The notes under the pieces were generated by a model, which searched no databases, was not told the origin of the DNA, and was given only the letters and a program-made list of their open reading frames with translations. Source: an uncultured Psychroserpens sp. (GTDB lineage: Bacteria > Bacteroidota > Bacteroidia > Flavobacteriales > Flavobacteriaceae). From it: DNA of 64,000 nucleotides. Of this stretch, positions 9,902 through 19,443 are shown in pieces. The position numbers and the translations under genes were made by a program. Position 1 is the first letter of the stretch. Every line of letters starts with the position of its first letter. The stretch covers positions 186,001 through 250,000 of the forward strand of contig NZ_CANMVN010000001.1 in assembly GCF_947501425.1 (NCBI RefSeq), read 5' to 3'.

Positions 9902-9923
9902 TGCGCATCATAATTGCGTAGTA
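9902..9923 (+). promoter_or_regulatory. Candidate operator of the WYL-dioxygenase gene
   Basis: TGCGCA, seven bases, TGCGTAGTA: the same words and spacing as at 8151-8172. Extending one side, ACTGCGCA (9900-9907) and TGCGTAGT (9915-9922) form an 8-bp inverted repeat with one mismatch. A -7-like TACTTTTA follows at 9930-9937, so the motif overlaps the -33 position, and the ATG is at 9963. This arrangement suggests autoregulation. Confidence 0.6.
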
Positions 9924-9962
9924 ATTATTTACTTTTAGTTCTGAAAAGAAATTTCTAGTAAA

Positions 9963-11684
9963 ATGGCAGTAAACAAAAATGCGCTAATTCGATATAAAAC
10001 TATTGATAAATGTCTTCAAAACACCTTCAGACGATGGACGCTTAATGATTTGATAGAAGCGTGTTCTGATGCCTTGTATGAATATGAAGGTAAGGATGTA
10101 GATGTAAGTAAACGAACAGTTCAGTTGGATATTCAAATGATGCGAAGTGACAAGTTAGGTTACAACGCTCCAATTGTGGTTTATAATCGTAAATTCTACA
10201 CGTATGAGGATAAAAATTACAGTATCACTAATAGTCCGATCTCTAATCAAGATCTCACCAAATTATCTGAAGCCGTTGCATTTTTAAAGCAATTTCAAGG
10301 GTTTTCCCATTTTTCAGAATTGAGCAGTATGGTTCAGAAATTAGAAGACCATGTCTACACTCAAAAAACTCAGGAGAAGTCTTTGATTGATTTTGAAAAA
10401 AACGAAAACTTAAAAGGCCTTGACTTTTTGGATGAGCTCTATCAGTATATTTTAAAAAAACAGGCAATCGAGATTACTTACCAATCGTTTAAGGCTAGGC
10501 AGAAAAGCACGTTTACATTTCATCCATATTTACTTAAAGAGTTTAGAAACCGATGGTTTGTAATTGGAAAGCGCAAGTCAAACGAAGGGATTATGAATCT
10601 CGCATTAGATCGTATTATTTCCGTAGAAAAAAGTAAAATTGCATTTGTTTTTGATGATCATTTTAATTCAGATACGTATTATAAACAAGCCATAGGTGTA
10701 TCTGTGAGTCCAGACATGGGAGCAGAACATGTTTTGCTTTATGTTAGTCATAAGCAAGCGCCTTATGTGTTAACGAAACCTTTTCATCATACTCAAAAAG
10801 AAGTCGCACGTGATAATTATGGTGTGACTATTTCATTGGATGTACAATTAAATTATGAGCTTGAAAAAGAAATATTAGGATTAGGAGAAGGCATTAAAGT
10901 TATTGCTCCAGAGCGCTTAAAACGCAATATTAAAGACCGTTTGTATGATGCGGTTGATGCCTATGAAACAGAGATTAATGATAAGAATTTACGAACAATT
11001 TCAAAACGTCTGGAATATAAAGGGTTTGGTATTTTGAATCATGTGTATACCAAACGTGATATAAGAAAGTTAAAGACCAAACTCGATGCTTATATCAAGC
11101 ATAATAATGAGCAAGCGTTTGGAATGCGCGAAGTACTGATAAAAATGCCAGAACTTAAAGACATTCTTTTCAATAAAAACTTCAGAAAACTGATTAGATC
11201 TATTGATAAGGATGCATTTATGACCAAAGCAGTATATTTTGACAAATCTCCTCAAGATAATTGGTATGTCACATGGCATCAGGATATTCCTATTAATGTC
11301 TCAAAAAAAATAGACACAGAAGGCTTTGCCTCATGGACCAATAAAAAAGGGGTTATTAGTGTTAGACCTCCTGAGACGATTTCGAAAAACACTTTTTCTA
11401 TGCGCATTCATCTAGATGATACTACGATTAAAAATGGAGCGTTAAAAATCATTCCTGGTTCTCACCGTAAACAATTAACAGATGAGGATATTAAGCTGAT
11501 TTCTGCGAACTCAATACCATTCATAAGTGAAGTAGGTTCTGGAGGGGTTCAACTCTTAAAGCCACTAGTACTTCATGCCTCTTCGGAATCTAAAGTTCAA
11601 CGACGCAGACGTGTATTGCATTTAGAGTTTTCATCTCTGGAATTACCAAACGGATTGGAGTATGCCGAAAAGGAAATATTCTAA
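9963..11684 (+). CDS. HTH-WYL regulator fused to a PhyH-like Fe(II)/2-oxoglutarate dioxygenase
   Basis: A 573-residue two-part protein. Residues 1-90 look like the winged-HTH start of WYL regulators. Residues about 155-330 form the WYL domain (ITYQSF, NRWFVIGKR around Trp198) and its C-terminal extension. Residues about 345-560 resemble phytanoyl-CoA dioxygenase: iron ligands His439 and Asp441 in WHQD, NGALKIIPGSH at 491-501, distal His538 in LVLHASS and a basic RRRR at 547-550 for 2-oxoglutarate. WYL domains usually sense a ligand, often a nucleic acid or nucleotide. The fusion suggests a regulator that senses or modifies its ligand oxidatively. Its promoter shares an operator-like motif with rtcB. 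It ends flush against the convergent ABC gene. Confidence 0.8.
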   Translation: MAVNKNALIRYKTIDKCLQNTFRRWTLNDLIEACSDALYEYEGKDVDVSKRTVQLDIQMMRSDKLGYNAPIVVYNRKFYTYEDKNYSITNSPISNQDLTKLSEAVAFLKQFQGFSHFSELSSMVQKLEDHVYTQKTQEKSLIDFEKNENLKGLDFLDELYQYILKKQAIEITYQSFKARQKSTFTFHPYLLKEFRNRWFVIGKRKSNEGIMNLALDRIISVEKSKIAFVFDDHFNSDTYYKQAIGVSVSPDMGAEHVLLYVSHKQAPYVLTKPFHHTQKEVARDNYGVTISLDVQLNYELEKEILGLGEGIKVIAPERLKRNIKDRLYDAVDAYETEINDKNLRTISKRLEYKGFGILNHVYTKRDIRKLKTKLDAYIKHNNEQAFGMREVLIKMPELKDILFNKNFRKLIRSIDKDAFMTKAVYFDKSPQDNWYVTWHQDIPINVSKKIDTEGFASWTNKKGVISVRPPETISKNTFSMRIHLDDTTIKNGALKIIPGSHRKQLTDEDIKLISANSIPFISEVGSGGVQLLKPLVLHASSESKVQRRRRVLHLEFSSLELPNGLEYAEKEIF

Positions 11685-12596
11685 TTAGTTTACTAGTTTT
11701 AAATAGACAATATCTTCCTTTTTTAATTTTTTAGGGTGTTCAAAGAAAACAGTCTTATTATTGATATGAGATTCTATCAGGTAGGTGTTGCCTTTAAAAT
11801 AGCTTCTATTAACTGTTACTTTGAGGTCTGATTGCTCTACGACTTTCAGTTGATTAGCATAAATGATCTGGTCATTCAGGATATTAAATTCCCCAAAAAA
11901 AGAGGCGACCAAAGGTGTCTTTGGGTATTTGTATAAGTGTTCTGGAGCATCATAAGCTTCGATTTTTTGGTTATTAAGTAGAAGCATTCGATCAGCAAAT
12001 CCAAGAACATCCTCTTTATCATGTGTAGCAACGATACAGGTAATATTTTTTTCTTTGAGATATTTAAAGACACTACGTCTCAATGACTGTTTTTTAAAAT
12101 TGTCAATATGGCTAAAGGGCTCGTCTAATAATATAATTTCGGGTTGTTTTGCCAAGGCTCTAGCAAGTGCTACACGTTGTTTTTGTCCGCCAGATAATGT
12201 TTTAACTTTAGCTTTGGCAAAATCAGATAATTCAACAACGTCTAATAGGTCTTTGGTGCGTTTTTGTTTTTCATTTGGGAAGAAATTGGAGAGAAATTTC
12301 CCGACGTTTTCTTCTACCGAAATAAATGGCATTAGGTCAAATTCCTGAGCGACATATTTCATAAAGTCATAACCAATAACCAGATTGAATTTCGGACCAA
12401 GAATTTCAGTGTCTTTCCAGTAGATATTTCCGAAGTTTAAGTCGTACTCGCCATACAATACTTTTAACAACGTGCTTTTTCCAGATCCACTTTCACCAAT
12501 GATAGCAAGGTTTTCTCCCTGATCAACCTGAAAGGTTAAATTGTTTAAAATAGGTGTTTTAGAATAGGAAAATGATAAGTTCTTTACGTTGAGCAT
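11685..12596 (-). CDS. ABC transporter ATP-binding protein
   Basis: A 303-residue ABC ATPase of the PotA/FbpC-like shape. Motifs in order are Walker A GESGSGKST at about 34-42, Q-loop, signature LSGGQKQRVALARAL, Walker B ILLDEPF and the switch His in VATHDKED. A ~70-residue C-terminal extension resembles a TOBE-type accessory domain. The ATG at 12596 gives the usual N-terminus MLNVKNLSFSY; the longer frame adds seven unlikely residues. No permease is encoded nearby, so the substrate is unknown. The stop directly abuts the WYL gene stop. Confidence 0.85.
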   Translation of the reverse strand: MLNVKNLSFSYSKTPILNNLTFQVDQGENLAIIGESGSGKSTLLKVLYGEYDLNFGNIYWKDTEILGPKFNLVIGYDFMKYVAQEFDLMPFISVEENVGKFLSNFFPNEKQKRTKDLLDVVELSDFAKAKVKTLSGGQKQRVALARALAKQPEIILLDEPFSHIDNFKKQSLRRSVFKYLKEKNITCIVATHDKEDVLGFADRMLLLNNQKIEAYDAPEHLYKYPKTPLVASFFGEFNILNDQIIYANQLKVVEQSDLKVTVNRSYFKGNTYLIESHINNKTVFFEHPKKLKKEDIVYLKLVN

Positions 12597-12620
12597 AGTG
12601 TTGCAAAAATAACACAAAAA

Positions 12621-12646
12621 AAAGTCGCTCTTAAACGAGCGACTTT
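12621..12646 (-). terminator. Intrinsic terminator after the prolyl oligopeptidase gene
   Basis: A perfect 10-bp stem AAAGTCGCTC / GAGCGACTTT with a 6-base loop, followed on the minus strand by a run of eight T. It is a strong rho-independent terminator 20 bp after the peptidase stop. Confidence 0.85.
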
Positions 12647-12665
12647 GATATCTGTTTTAAAAGAT

Positions 12666-14834
12666 TTATCCTTTTACTTTTTCTTTAGTTTTACTTGGTA
12701 ATACATCAAATCCCATGTTATATAAAGTGAAACCAAAAACATCTGCAGTTTTTTCTATGGTCTTACTTACGGGTGTTCCTGCTCCATGTCCAGCATCGGT
12801 TTCGATACGGATCAATGTTGGATTTTTACCTGATTGCTTGTCTTGTAATTCGGCAGCAAACTTAAAACTATGTGCAGGAACCACACGATCATCATGGTCT
12901 CCGGTAGTGACTAAAGTTGCTGGATATTGAACGCCTTCTTTGACATTGTGAACAGGAGAATAACCTTTAAGGTATTCAAACATTTCCTTATTGTCCTCAG
13001 CTGTTCCGTAATCGTAAGCCCAACCAGCACCAGCTGTAAATGTGTGGTAGCGCAACATGTCTAAAACTCCTACATTTGGTAAAGCGACCTTCATCAAATT
13101 AGGGCGTTGGGTCATAGTGGCACCAACTAGCAGACCACCATTAGAGCCACCGCTAATAGCTAAATAGTCGCTAGAGGTGTATTTATTATCGATGAGGTAT
13201 TCTGCAGCAGCAATAAAATCGTCAAAAACGTTTTGTTTTTTCATTTGTGTACCAGCTTTATGCCATTCTTTTCCATATTCGCCACCACCTCGCAGATTTG
13301 CCACAGCATAGATACCGCCTTGTTCCATCCATACCGCGTTTGTGATGCTAAATGACGGATTTAAACTGATATTAAAACCTCCATAGCCATAGAGAATCGT
13401 TGGGTTTTTTCCGTTAAGCTCGACCCCTTTTTTATGTGTAATAATCATTGGTATTTTTGTTCCGTCTTTGGAGGTATAGAAGACTTGCTTGCTTTCGTAG
13501 TCATCACTATTGAATTCAATAGAAGGCTTCCAATACAACTCAGATTCACCTGTGTCTACATTGTATTTGTAAATACTACTAGGTGTGTTATAATTTGTAA
13601 ATGAATAATAGTCTACTTTTTCTTCTTTTTTTCCACCGAAACCACCAGCATTTCCTACGCCAGGAAGTTCAATATCTCGGATGAACTTTCCATCATAATC
13701 GTATTGCTTCACTTTAGACACTGCATCAACCATATATTCGGCAAAAAAGTAGCCTCCACCAGTTGAAGGGCTTAAAACATATTCTGTTTCAGGAATAAAA
13801 TCTACCCAGTTTTCAGGAGTTGGATTAGCGATATCTGTCGTTACAATTTTTTGATTTGGTGCATTGAGGTTTGTGACCAAATATAATTTTGAACCAACGT
13901 TGTCAATAGGATAAGTGTCACTATCTGTGTGGTCTAAAACAGTAATCAAAGGGCTATTAGGTTTTGACAAATCTTTCATAAACAATTTGTTTCCTGATGT
14001 TGAAACACTTGCTCTAATTACCAAATAGTTATCATCTTCACTAACAGAGCCTCCAACATAACGGTGTTTCTCTTCGGCAGTTCCACCAAAGATTACTGGA
14101 TCGTCTTTTTGTGAAGTCCCTAACTTATGATAGTATAATTTGTGCTGATCTGTTTTGGCAGATAATTCACTTCCTTCAGGTTTGTCATAACTTGAGTAAT
14201 AGAACCCTTCGTTTTTGTACCATGACATACCACTAAATTTAATATCTACTAACGTGTCTTCTATGATTTCTTTAGTTTCGGTGTTCATTATCAGGATTTT
14301 TCTCCAGTCACTTCCTCCCTCAGAGATAGAGTAGGCTAAAATACTTCCGTCTTTAGAAAAACTAGTACCACCTAGAGATATGGTTCCATCTTCTTTAAAT
14401 GTATTTGGATCTAAAAACACTGTAGCTGTACTTGGATCTTCACCTGTTTTGTAACGGTAAATAACGTATTGATTTTGTAATCCGTTATTTTTATAGAAAT
14501 AGGTGTAATCGCCTTCCTTGAATGGAGCACCTAATTTTTCATAATTCCAAAGTTTAGTCAAGCGCTCTTTTAATTGTTCACGATAAGGAATATTGTCTAA
14601 ATATCCATAAGTAACTTCGTTTTGTGTTTTTACCCAATCCTCTGTTTCTTTACTTCTATCGTCTTCTAGCCAACGATAAGGATCTTTTACATCTGTACCA
14701 AAATAATTGGTTACAGTATCAACTTTTTTAGTTTCGGGATAGTTAACCACAATGTCGGTATTTTTTTCTTTAGAGTCTTCTTTGCAGGCACTAAATGTAA
14801 TTATAAGAATTAATAATAATGAAATTTTTTTCAT
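12666..14834 (-). CDS. S9A prolyl oligopeptidase, lipoprotein
   Basis: A 722-residue serine peptidase that cleaves after proline in short peptides. It has a lipoprotein signal (FSAC lipobox, about Cys17), an N-terminal beta-propeller and a C-terminal alpha/beta hydrolase domain. The catalytic triad is visible: Ser564 in SGGSNGGLL, Asp648/649 in GDHDDRVVP and His683 in DAGHGAG. The length matches the family. The signal places it on the membrane facing the periplasm. It appears monocistronic, flanked by its own terminator and by the terminator of the upstream gene. Confidence 0.93.
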   Translation of the reverse strand: MKKISLLLILIITFSACKEDSKEKNTDIVVNYPETKKVDTVTNYFGTDVKDPYRWLEDDRSKETEDWVKTQNEVTYGYLDNIPYREQLKERLTKLWNYEKLGAPFKEGDYTYFYKNNGLQNQYVIYRYKTGEDPSTATVFLDPNTFKEDGTISLGGTSFSKDGSILAYSISEGGSDWRKILIMNTETKEIIEDTLVDIKFSGMSWYKNEGFYYSSYDKPEGSELSAKTDQHKLYYHKLGTSQKDDPVIFGGTAEEKHRYVGGSVSEDDNYLVIRASVSTSGNKLFMKDLSKPNSPLITVLDHTDSDTYPIDNVGSKLYLVTNLNAPNQKIVTTDIANPTPENWVDFIPETEYVLSPSTGGGYFFAEYMVDAVSKVKQYDYDGKFIRDIELPGVGNAGGFGGKKEEKVDYYSFTNYNTPSSIYKYNVDTGESELYWKPSIEFNSDDYESKQVFYTSKDGTKIPMIITHKKGVELNGKNPTILYGYGGFNISLNPSFSITNAVWMEQGGIYAVANLRGGGEYGKEWHKAGTQMKKQNVFDDFIAAAEYLIDNKYTSSDYLAISGGSNGGLLVGATMTQRPNLMKVALPNVGVLDMLRYHTFTAGAGWAYDYGTAEDNKEMFEYLKGYSPVHNVKEGVQYPATLVTTGDHDDRVVPAHSFKFAAELQDKQSGKNPTLIRIETDAGHGAGTPVSKTIEKTADVFGFTLYNMGFDVLPSKTKEKVKG

Positions 14835-14871
14835 GATCTTATGTCTTGATTAGTTGTAACCAAAAATAAAC

Positions 14872-14907
14872 AAAAAAGCCTCTACATTTGAATGTAAAGG
14901 CTTTTTT
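14872..14907 (-). terminator. Terminator of the first FG-GAP gene
   Basis: AAAAAAGCC/GGCTTTTTT arms with an extended, slightly mismatched upper stem and a small loop, 20 bp after the stop of the 800-residue gene on the minus strand. Its outer arm (AAAAAAGCCTCTA) matches that of the terminator at 17372-17406. Confidence 0.8.
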
Positions 14908-14926
14908 AAGATATCATTAAGATTGT

Positions 14927-17329
14927 TTATTGTTTGATAAATTTTTGACTTTTAATACTATTACCAGATACTATTCTTAAGATGTAGTTTCCAGTATTAA
15001 GAGTGCTTACATCAATGGTGTTTTGATCTAATTTCGAATTTATAACACGTTTGCCATTGATGTCAAAAATGGTGTAAATAGCATCTTGTAAATTATCAGT
15101 AGTAGAAATGTTTAATACATCTTTAGCTGGATTAGGATAAATTACTAAGTCATTTACAAATGAGTTTTCTAAACTAAGTGTATCGCCTTCTATTATTTCT
15201 AGAGGAGAATTGATATCAGGGTCAGTGATAGTATCAATAATTCCTGAAGGCCAATATACAACAACACTGTCAATTTCTGTTAATGATCCAATTCCGAAGT
15301 GTGTATTGATTGTACTCATAAATTCAAAACCTTCACCACTTCTCACATCTCTAATTTGAACTCCTGCACTTGTATAAAGTTCTACCCTTGCACCAATTCC
15401 ATCAATATTACTTACTGTTCCAACAGTATTAATTTTGATCCAGTTGTTTGGTGTTGTAGCATTTCTGTATATAATACCATTATAGTAAGTGTCTATGAAA
15501 CCATCGTTATTTAGGTCTCCAAAAGAACCATTTTTATAATTGATCTGGTTAGCATCAAGATCTTCAAACGTCATATCACCTTTACCGTACATGATCATTC
15601 CATTACAAGCAATATCTAAGAATCCATCATTATCAAAATCATAACTTACATTCTCATGACCTGTTGGAGCAGAACTTACATTAGCTGCTGCAGTTACATC
15701 AACAAAAACGCCATTACCATCATTTCTCATGAGTTTATGGGCTCCAGAACTTGCACCAACAAAAAGATCCATATCTCCATCATTATCATAATCTCCCCAG
15801 GAAGAAGACCATGTTTGCATTGGGTCATCCAAGCCTAAGATCGCAGCATTTTCAGTATAGGTACCGTCACCATTATTGGTGAGCATATTATTTCTTCTTC
15901 TATCTGTTTCACCACCACATTTAGCAATGAACATATCAAGGTCTCTATCGTTATCATAATCAATCCAGATAGATCCATAATTTCCACCAGAAGAGTAATC
16001 ACCAAGTCCACCTTGATTAAATGTTAAATTACCATTACCATCGTTTATGTAATATACATTTGGAGCCACATCATGACAAACAAACGCATCTAAATGACCA
16101 TCGTTATTGATATCGGCAAAATTTGATCGTTGCGAGAACACATATTCTGAACCAGATATTTCTGTAAATCCAGTTCCAGTGCTATTAGCTCTCATAAAGG
16201 TCACTCCATTTCCTGCGCCATAAAGTAGGTCTGTATGCCCATTTCCATCATAATCAGCTGCAGCCATACTCCATGTAGGCAAGAAGTTTGCAGATGAAGT
16301 AGTGATGTTTACTTCATTAAAACCACCAGATGCTAATTGATAGTGGATGTTTACATTAGTACTTGTTGCTGATACAATGTCATCTAAATGATCACCATTC
16401 ATATCAACTACAGTTAAGTCGTAACCACTAATTGGCATAGACTCTGTGATAAAGTTAACTCTCGAAGGTGTTAATGTTGTAAAAGACACAGGTCCTATCC
16501 AATTACTATAATCTGAACCACCGCAGAACCCTCTTACATAAACTTCGTAATTAGTTCCTGAGTTTAGTCCTGTTAGAGGATATGGATTGTTTGACGTTGT
16601 TGATATACCTGATCCCGAAGGAACTCCAGAACCTGCTGTTTGTAAAACAATTTCCCAGCTTGGCTCACTACCACCTGCCTGCCAAAAAACACTTGCCGTA
16701 TTTACAGCTACGTTTGCAACAGATAGATTTGATATGTTAGGACATGCTGGAGGCAATTGAGAACTTATAGTTGGTGATTGAAAACAAAACCCCCAATCCC
16801 AAAACGCACCTACAGGTGAATCGTCATAAGATATTCTATATCTAAAATTAGCTAATTGATTAGCACTAAATGATGAAATATCTAATGCTTCAGAAGAGAA
16901 GGATACATAATCACCAGTACAAAAATTATTATTTACACTTGTCGTAGTTCCAGTAAGCGTATTTCCCCAAACTACCCAGTTACTTGCATCAGCGTCCCAA
17001 TATTGAATTTGTAAAAGACCTCCAAGTGAATGAAATACATAACTAGAACCAACAGTAATCCAACTTTCATTTGCATTAGAAGCAGCAGTAAGGTCTATAA
17101 CTGGTGATTCGGCAGCAATGGTGTCTTGATTACCACTACCAGCATCATCATCATCATAAGCGAAATTTATATCTGTAGTTGTTGGATTTGCTTCAAGTAC
17201 ATTGGAAGCAGAATTATAAGATCCAGTTAGAGTCCAGTTTGAATTTGGCCAGTTTGCAGGTTGGTTTAATGTTTGGGAAAAACTTAGATATGTACAAAAT
17301 AGAAAGAGTACAAGTGTAATTTTTTTCAT
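14927..17329 (-). CDS. Secreted FG-GAP/ASPIC-UnbV repeat protein with Fn3 domain and T9SS tag
   Basis: An 800-residue secreted protein. The signal peptide ends near SFSQ (about residue 19). A discoidin/jelly-roll-like region (to ~190) is followed by a fibronectin type III domain (~195-285), FG-GAP/VCBS calcium-binding propeller repeats (many DxDxDGxxD motifs such as DYDNDGDMDLF), an ASPIC/UnbV domain (~620-690, GARVELYTSAGVQIRDV) and a type IX sorting domain (VIYPNPAKDVLNIS to QKFIKQ). It should be exported by T9SS and anchored or released. It is a paralogue of the next gene, about 80 bp away. Function is probably adhesion or binding. Confidence 0.85.
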   Translation of the reverse strand: MKKITLVLFLFCTYLSFSQTLNQPANWPNSNWTLTGSYNSASNVLEANPTTTDINFAYDDDDAGSGNQDTIAAESPVIDLTAASNANESWITVGSSYVFHSLGGLLQIQYWDADASNWVVWGNTLTGTTTSVNNNFCTGDYVSFSSEALDISSFSANQLANFRYRISYDDSPVGAFWDWGFCFQSPTISSQLPPACPNISNLSVANVAVNTASVFWQAGGSEPSWEIVLQTAGSGVPSGSGISTTSNNPYPLTGLNSGTNYEVYVRGFCGGSDYSNWIGPVSFTTLTPSRVNFITESMPISGYDLTVVDMNGDHLDDIVSATSTNVNIHYQLASGGFNEVNITTSSANFLPTWSMAAADYDGNGHTDLLYGAGNGVTFMRANSTGTGFTEISGSEYVFSQRSNFADINNDGHLDAFVCHDVAPNVYYINDGNGNLTFNQGGLGDYSSGGNYGSIWIDYDNDRDLDMFIAKCGGETDRRRNNMLTNNGDGTYTENAAILGLDDPMQTWSSSWGDYDNDGDMDLFVGASSGAHKLMRNDGNGVFVDVTAAANVSSAPTGHENVSYDFDNDGFLDIACNGMIMYGKGDMTFEDLDANQINYKNGSFGDLNNDGFIDTYYNGIIYRNATTPNNWIKINTVGTVSNIDGIGARVELYTSAGVQIRDVRSGEGFEFMSTINTHFGIGSLTEIDSVVVYWPSGIIDTITDPDINSPLEIIEGDTLSLENSFVNDLVIYPNPAKDVLNISTTDNLQDAIYTIFDINGKRVINSKLDQNTIDVSTLNTGNYILRIVSGNSIKSQKFIKQ

Positions 17330-17371
17330 GGATTAAGCTTTGATTAATTAAGAAAGTTGATAAAAATAAGA

Positions 17372-17406
17372 AAAAAGCCTCTAAATTAATAACTTAGAGG
17401 CTTTTT
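17372..17406 (-). terminator. Terminator of the second FG-GAP gene
   Basis: A perfect 13-bp stem AAAAAGCCTCTAA / TTAGAGGCTTTTT with a 9-base loop directly after the stop of the 672-residue gene on the minus strand. Confidence 0.82.
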
Positions 17407-17409
17407 CAT

Positions 17410-19428
17410 TTAGTTTTTGATAAACTTTTGACTTTTTATTTTCGTTCCTGAAATAATTCTTAAAATATAATTTCCGGGAGTTAGGTTTGAAATGTCAATT
17501 GATGAAGATTCAAGTTTTGAATTTAATACACGCTTTCCAGTAATATCAAAAACGGTATAAATTGCTGAATCATTCAGTTCTAAAGATTTAATGTTTATTA
17601 CATCTTTAGCTGGGTTTGGATATATGATCAACTCATCTGTTAGAGAGTTTTCCAATGATAATGTCTCACCTTCTGTAATTTCTAAAGGACTATTAATTGA
17701 TGGGTTGTTAATGGTGTCAACAACACCAGATGGCCAATATACAACGACACTGTTGATAGCGCTTTCAGAGCCAAGTCCAATATGAGTATTTAACGAGTTC
17801 ATATATCTGAAACCGTCTCCACTTTTTACATCTCTGATTTTCACACCAGAATTTGTGTGAACTTCAACTCGTGCACCAATTCCGTTGATATTACTAATAG
17901 TTCCAATCGTGTGAATTTTTATCCAGTTATTATTACTTTCAGCATTATTGATAAAAAGAGAACCAGAGTTGAAAGCATCAATATATCCATCATCATTTAA
18001 GTCACCATAAGAACCAGAACCAGGAAATACATTAGTGTATAGATTGAATGTCATGTCACCATTTCCGAATAAAATATTACCTCCTGAAACTAAGTCTAAA
18101 TTACCATCATTATCAAAATCAAAAGTCACGGTTTCAGTTGAATTACTGGTAAGAGCATTAATTCCCGTTGTAGCTGTTACATCTGTAAAGTCATTCGTTC
18201 CTGCACCAATAAGGTTGTTTCTCATCATTTTATGTGCCCCTGAACTTGCTCCAACAAACGCGTCCATATCTCCATCTCCATCAAAATCTCCCCAAGCAGC
18301 AGACCATGTTTGCATTGGATCTGCTAAGTTAAGTGCGGCAGCGTTTTCAGTATAGTTCTCATTACCATCATTTGTAAACATTTGATTGACTCTTCTTGCT
18401 GTTTCTCCTCCACATTTTGCAATAAACATATCCAAATCTCTATCGTTGTCATAATCAATCCAGATAGAACCGTAATTACCACCTGAAGGATAGTCTCCAA
18501 GACCACCTTGATTAAATGTCAGGTTGCCATTTCCATCGTTCATGTAGTATACATTTGGAGCGACATCATGACAAACAAAGGCATCAAGATTACCATCGTT
18601 ATTAATATCGACAAAGTTAGATCGTTGAGAGAATACATATTGTGGTCCTGATATTTCTGTAAATGCAGTACCTGTATTGTTTGCTCTCATAAAAGTTACA
18701 CCAGAGCCATTACCGTAAAGTAAGTCGGTATAACCATTTCTGTCATAATCTGCAGCAGCCAAACTCCAAGAAGGCACGAAATCGGCACTACTAGTTGTAA
18801 TATTTTTTGTTGTAAAACCACCAGATGGATTTTGTTCTCTAATATTGACATTGGTTGTTGATATAGATACCATATCATCTAAGAAATCTCCGTTCATGTC
18901 AACGACAGCAATTCTATAACTACCAGATGTTCCTGAAGCTTGAGAGTTAAATGTAACTGGCATTGGTGGAGGTGGAACATAATTAACAGCTTCTAAGCAA
19001 AATGCGACGTCAGAATCTGCTCCTGTAAAATCATAGATTTGAATGATGAGGTCATCACCAATATTCCATCCATTTATACTTTCAGAAGCAAAGGTATCTG
19101 TACATGCGATTTCTGTAGTTCCTGTAGCATCCCAAACTACTATTCCTGGGTCACCAGGACTTTGAGATGAGAAAAACAAACCTGTTGTGGTAGCAGTCCA
19201 TGTAAAAAACTGGTCTTTTCCAGATGTTCTACAAGATCCCTGAACACCACTATCTGTTGTGCCATCACTAGAAAATGGCAAATTAAATGTAGGAGAAGCG
19301 CATCCTGTACCTTCAGCAGAAGGTGTAATTGGAATTGCTCCACCAATAGTATCGTTGGCTGGTTGTCCGAAACTTTCGATACAGAAAGCCAAAGATAAAG
19401 CGGTTAATAATAGTAATTTTGATTTCAT
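17410..19428 (-). CDS. Secreted FG-GAP/ASPIC-UnbV repeat protein with T9SS tag (paralogue)
   Basis: A 672-residue paralogue of the 800-residue protein. It has a signal peptide ending near SFGQ, a different N-terminal beta-rich domain of ~150 residues with no fibronectin domain, then FG-GAP repeats, ASPIC/UnbV and T9SS sorting domain nearly superimposable on its neighbour (shared blocks such as MFIAKCGGET and SSGAHKLMRN/SSGAHKMMRN). It lies 15 bp after the diheme cytochrome gene, so the two are probably co-transcribed. The pair arose by tandem duplication with replacement of the N-terminus. Confidence 0.85.
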   Translation of the reverse strand: MKSKLLLLTALSLAFCIESFGQPANDTIGGAIPITPSAEGTGCASPTFNLPFSSDGTTDSGVQGSCRTSGKDQFFTWTATTTGLFFSSQSPGDPGIVVWDATGTTEIACTDTFASESINGWNIGDDLIIQIYDFTGADSDVAFCLEAVNYVPPPPMPVTFNSQASGTSGSYRIAVVDMNGDFLDDMVSISTTNVNIREQNPSGGFTTKNITTSSADFVPSWSLAAADYDRNGYTDLLYGNGSGVTFMRANNTGTAFTEISGPQYVFSQRSNFVDINNDGNLDAFVCHDVAPNVYYMNDGNGNLTFNQGGLGDYPSGGNYGSIWIDYDNDRDLDMFIAKCGGETARRVNQMFTNDGNENYTENAAALNLADPMQTWSAAWGDFDGDGDMDAFVGASSGAHKMMRNNLIGAGTNDFTDVTATTGINALTSNSTETVTFDFDNDGNLDLVSGGNILFGNGDMTFNLYTNVFPGSGSYGDLNDDGYIDAFNSGSLFINNAESNNNWIKIHTIGTISNINGIGARVEVHTNSGVKIRDVKSGDGFRYMNSLNTHIGLGSESAINSVVVYWPSGVVDTINNPSINSPLEITEGETLSLENSLTDELIIYPNPAKDVINIKSLELNDSAIYTVFDITGKRVLNSKLESSSIDISNLTPGNYILRIISGTKIKSQKFIKN

Positions 19429-19443
19429 AACTCTTTGTTTAAT

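Noticed and set aside
9454-9962. Toxin-antitoxin pair in the gap before the WYL gene
   Set aside because: Only one 24-codon frame with a terminator is present; no second small gene or known toxin motif could be found.
15299-18878. Several short frames antisense or out of frame in the FG-GAP genes
   Set aside because: They follow the repeat period of the real genes and show no start context or family features.
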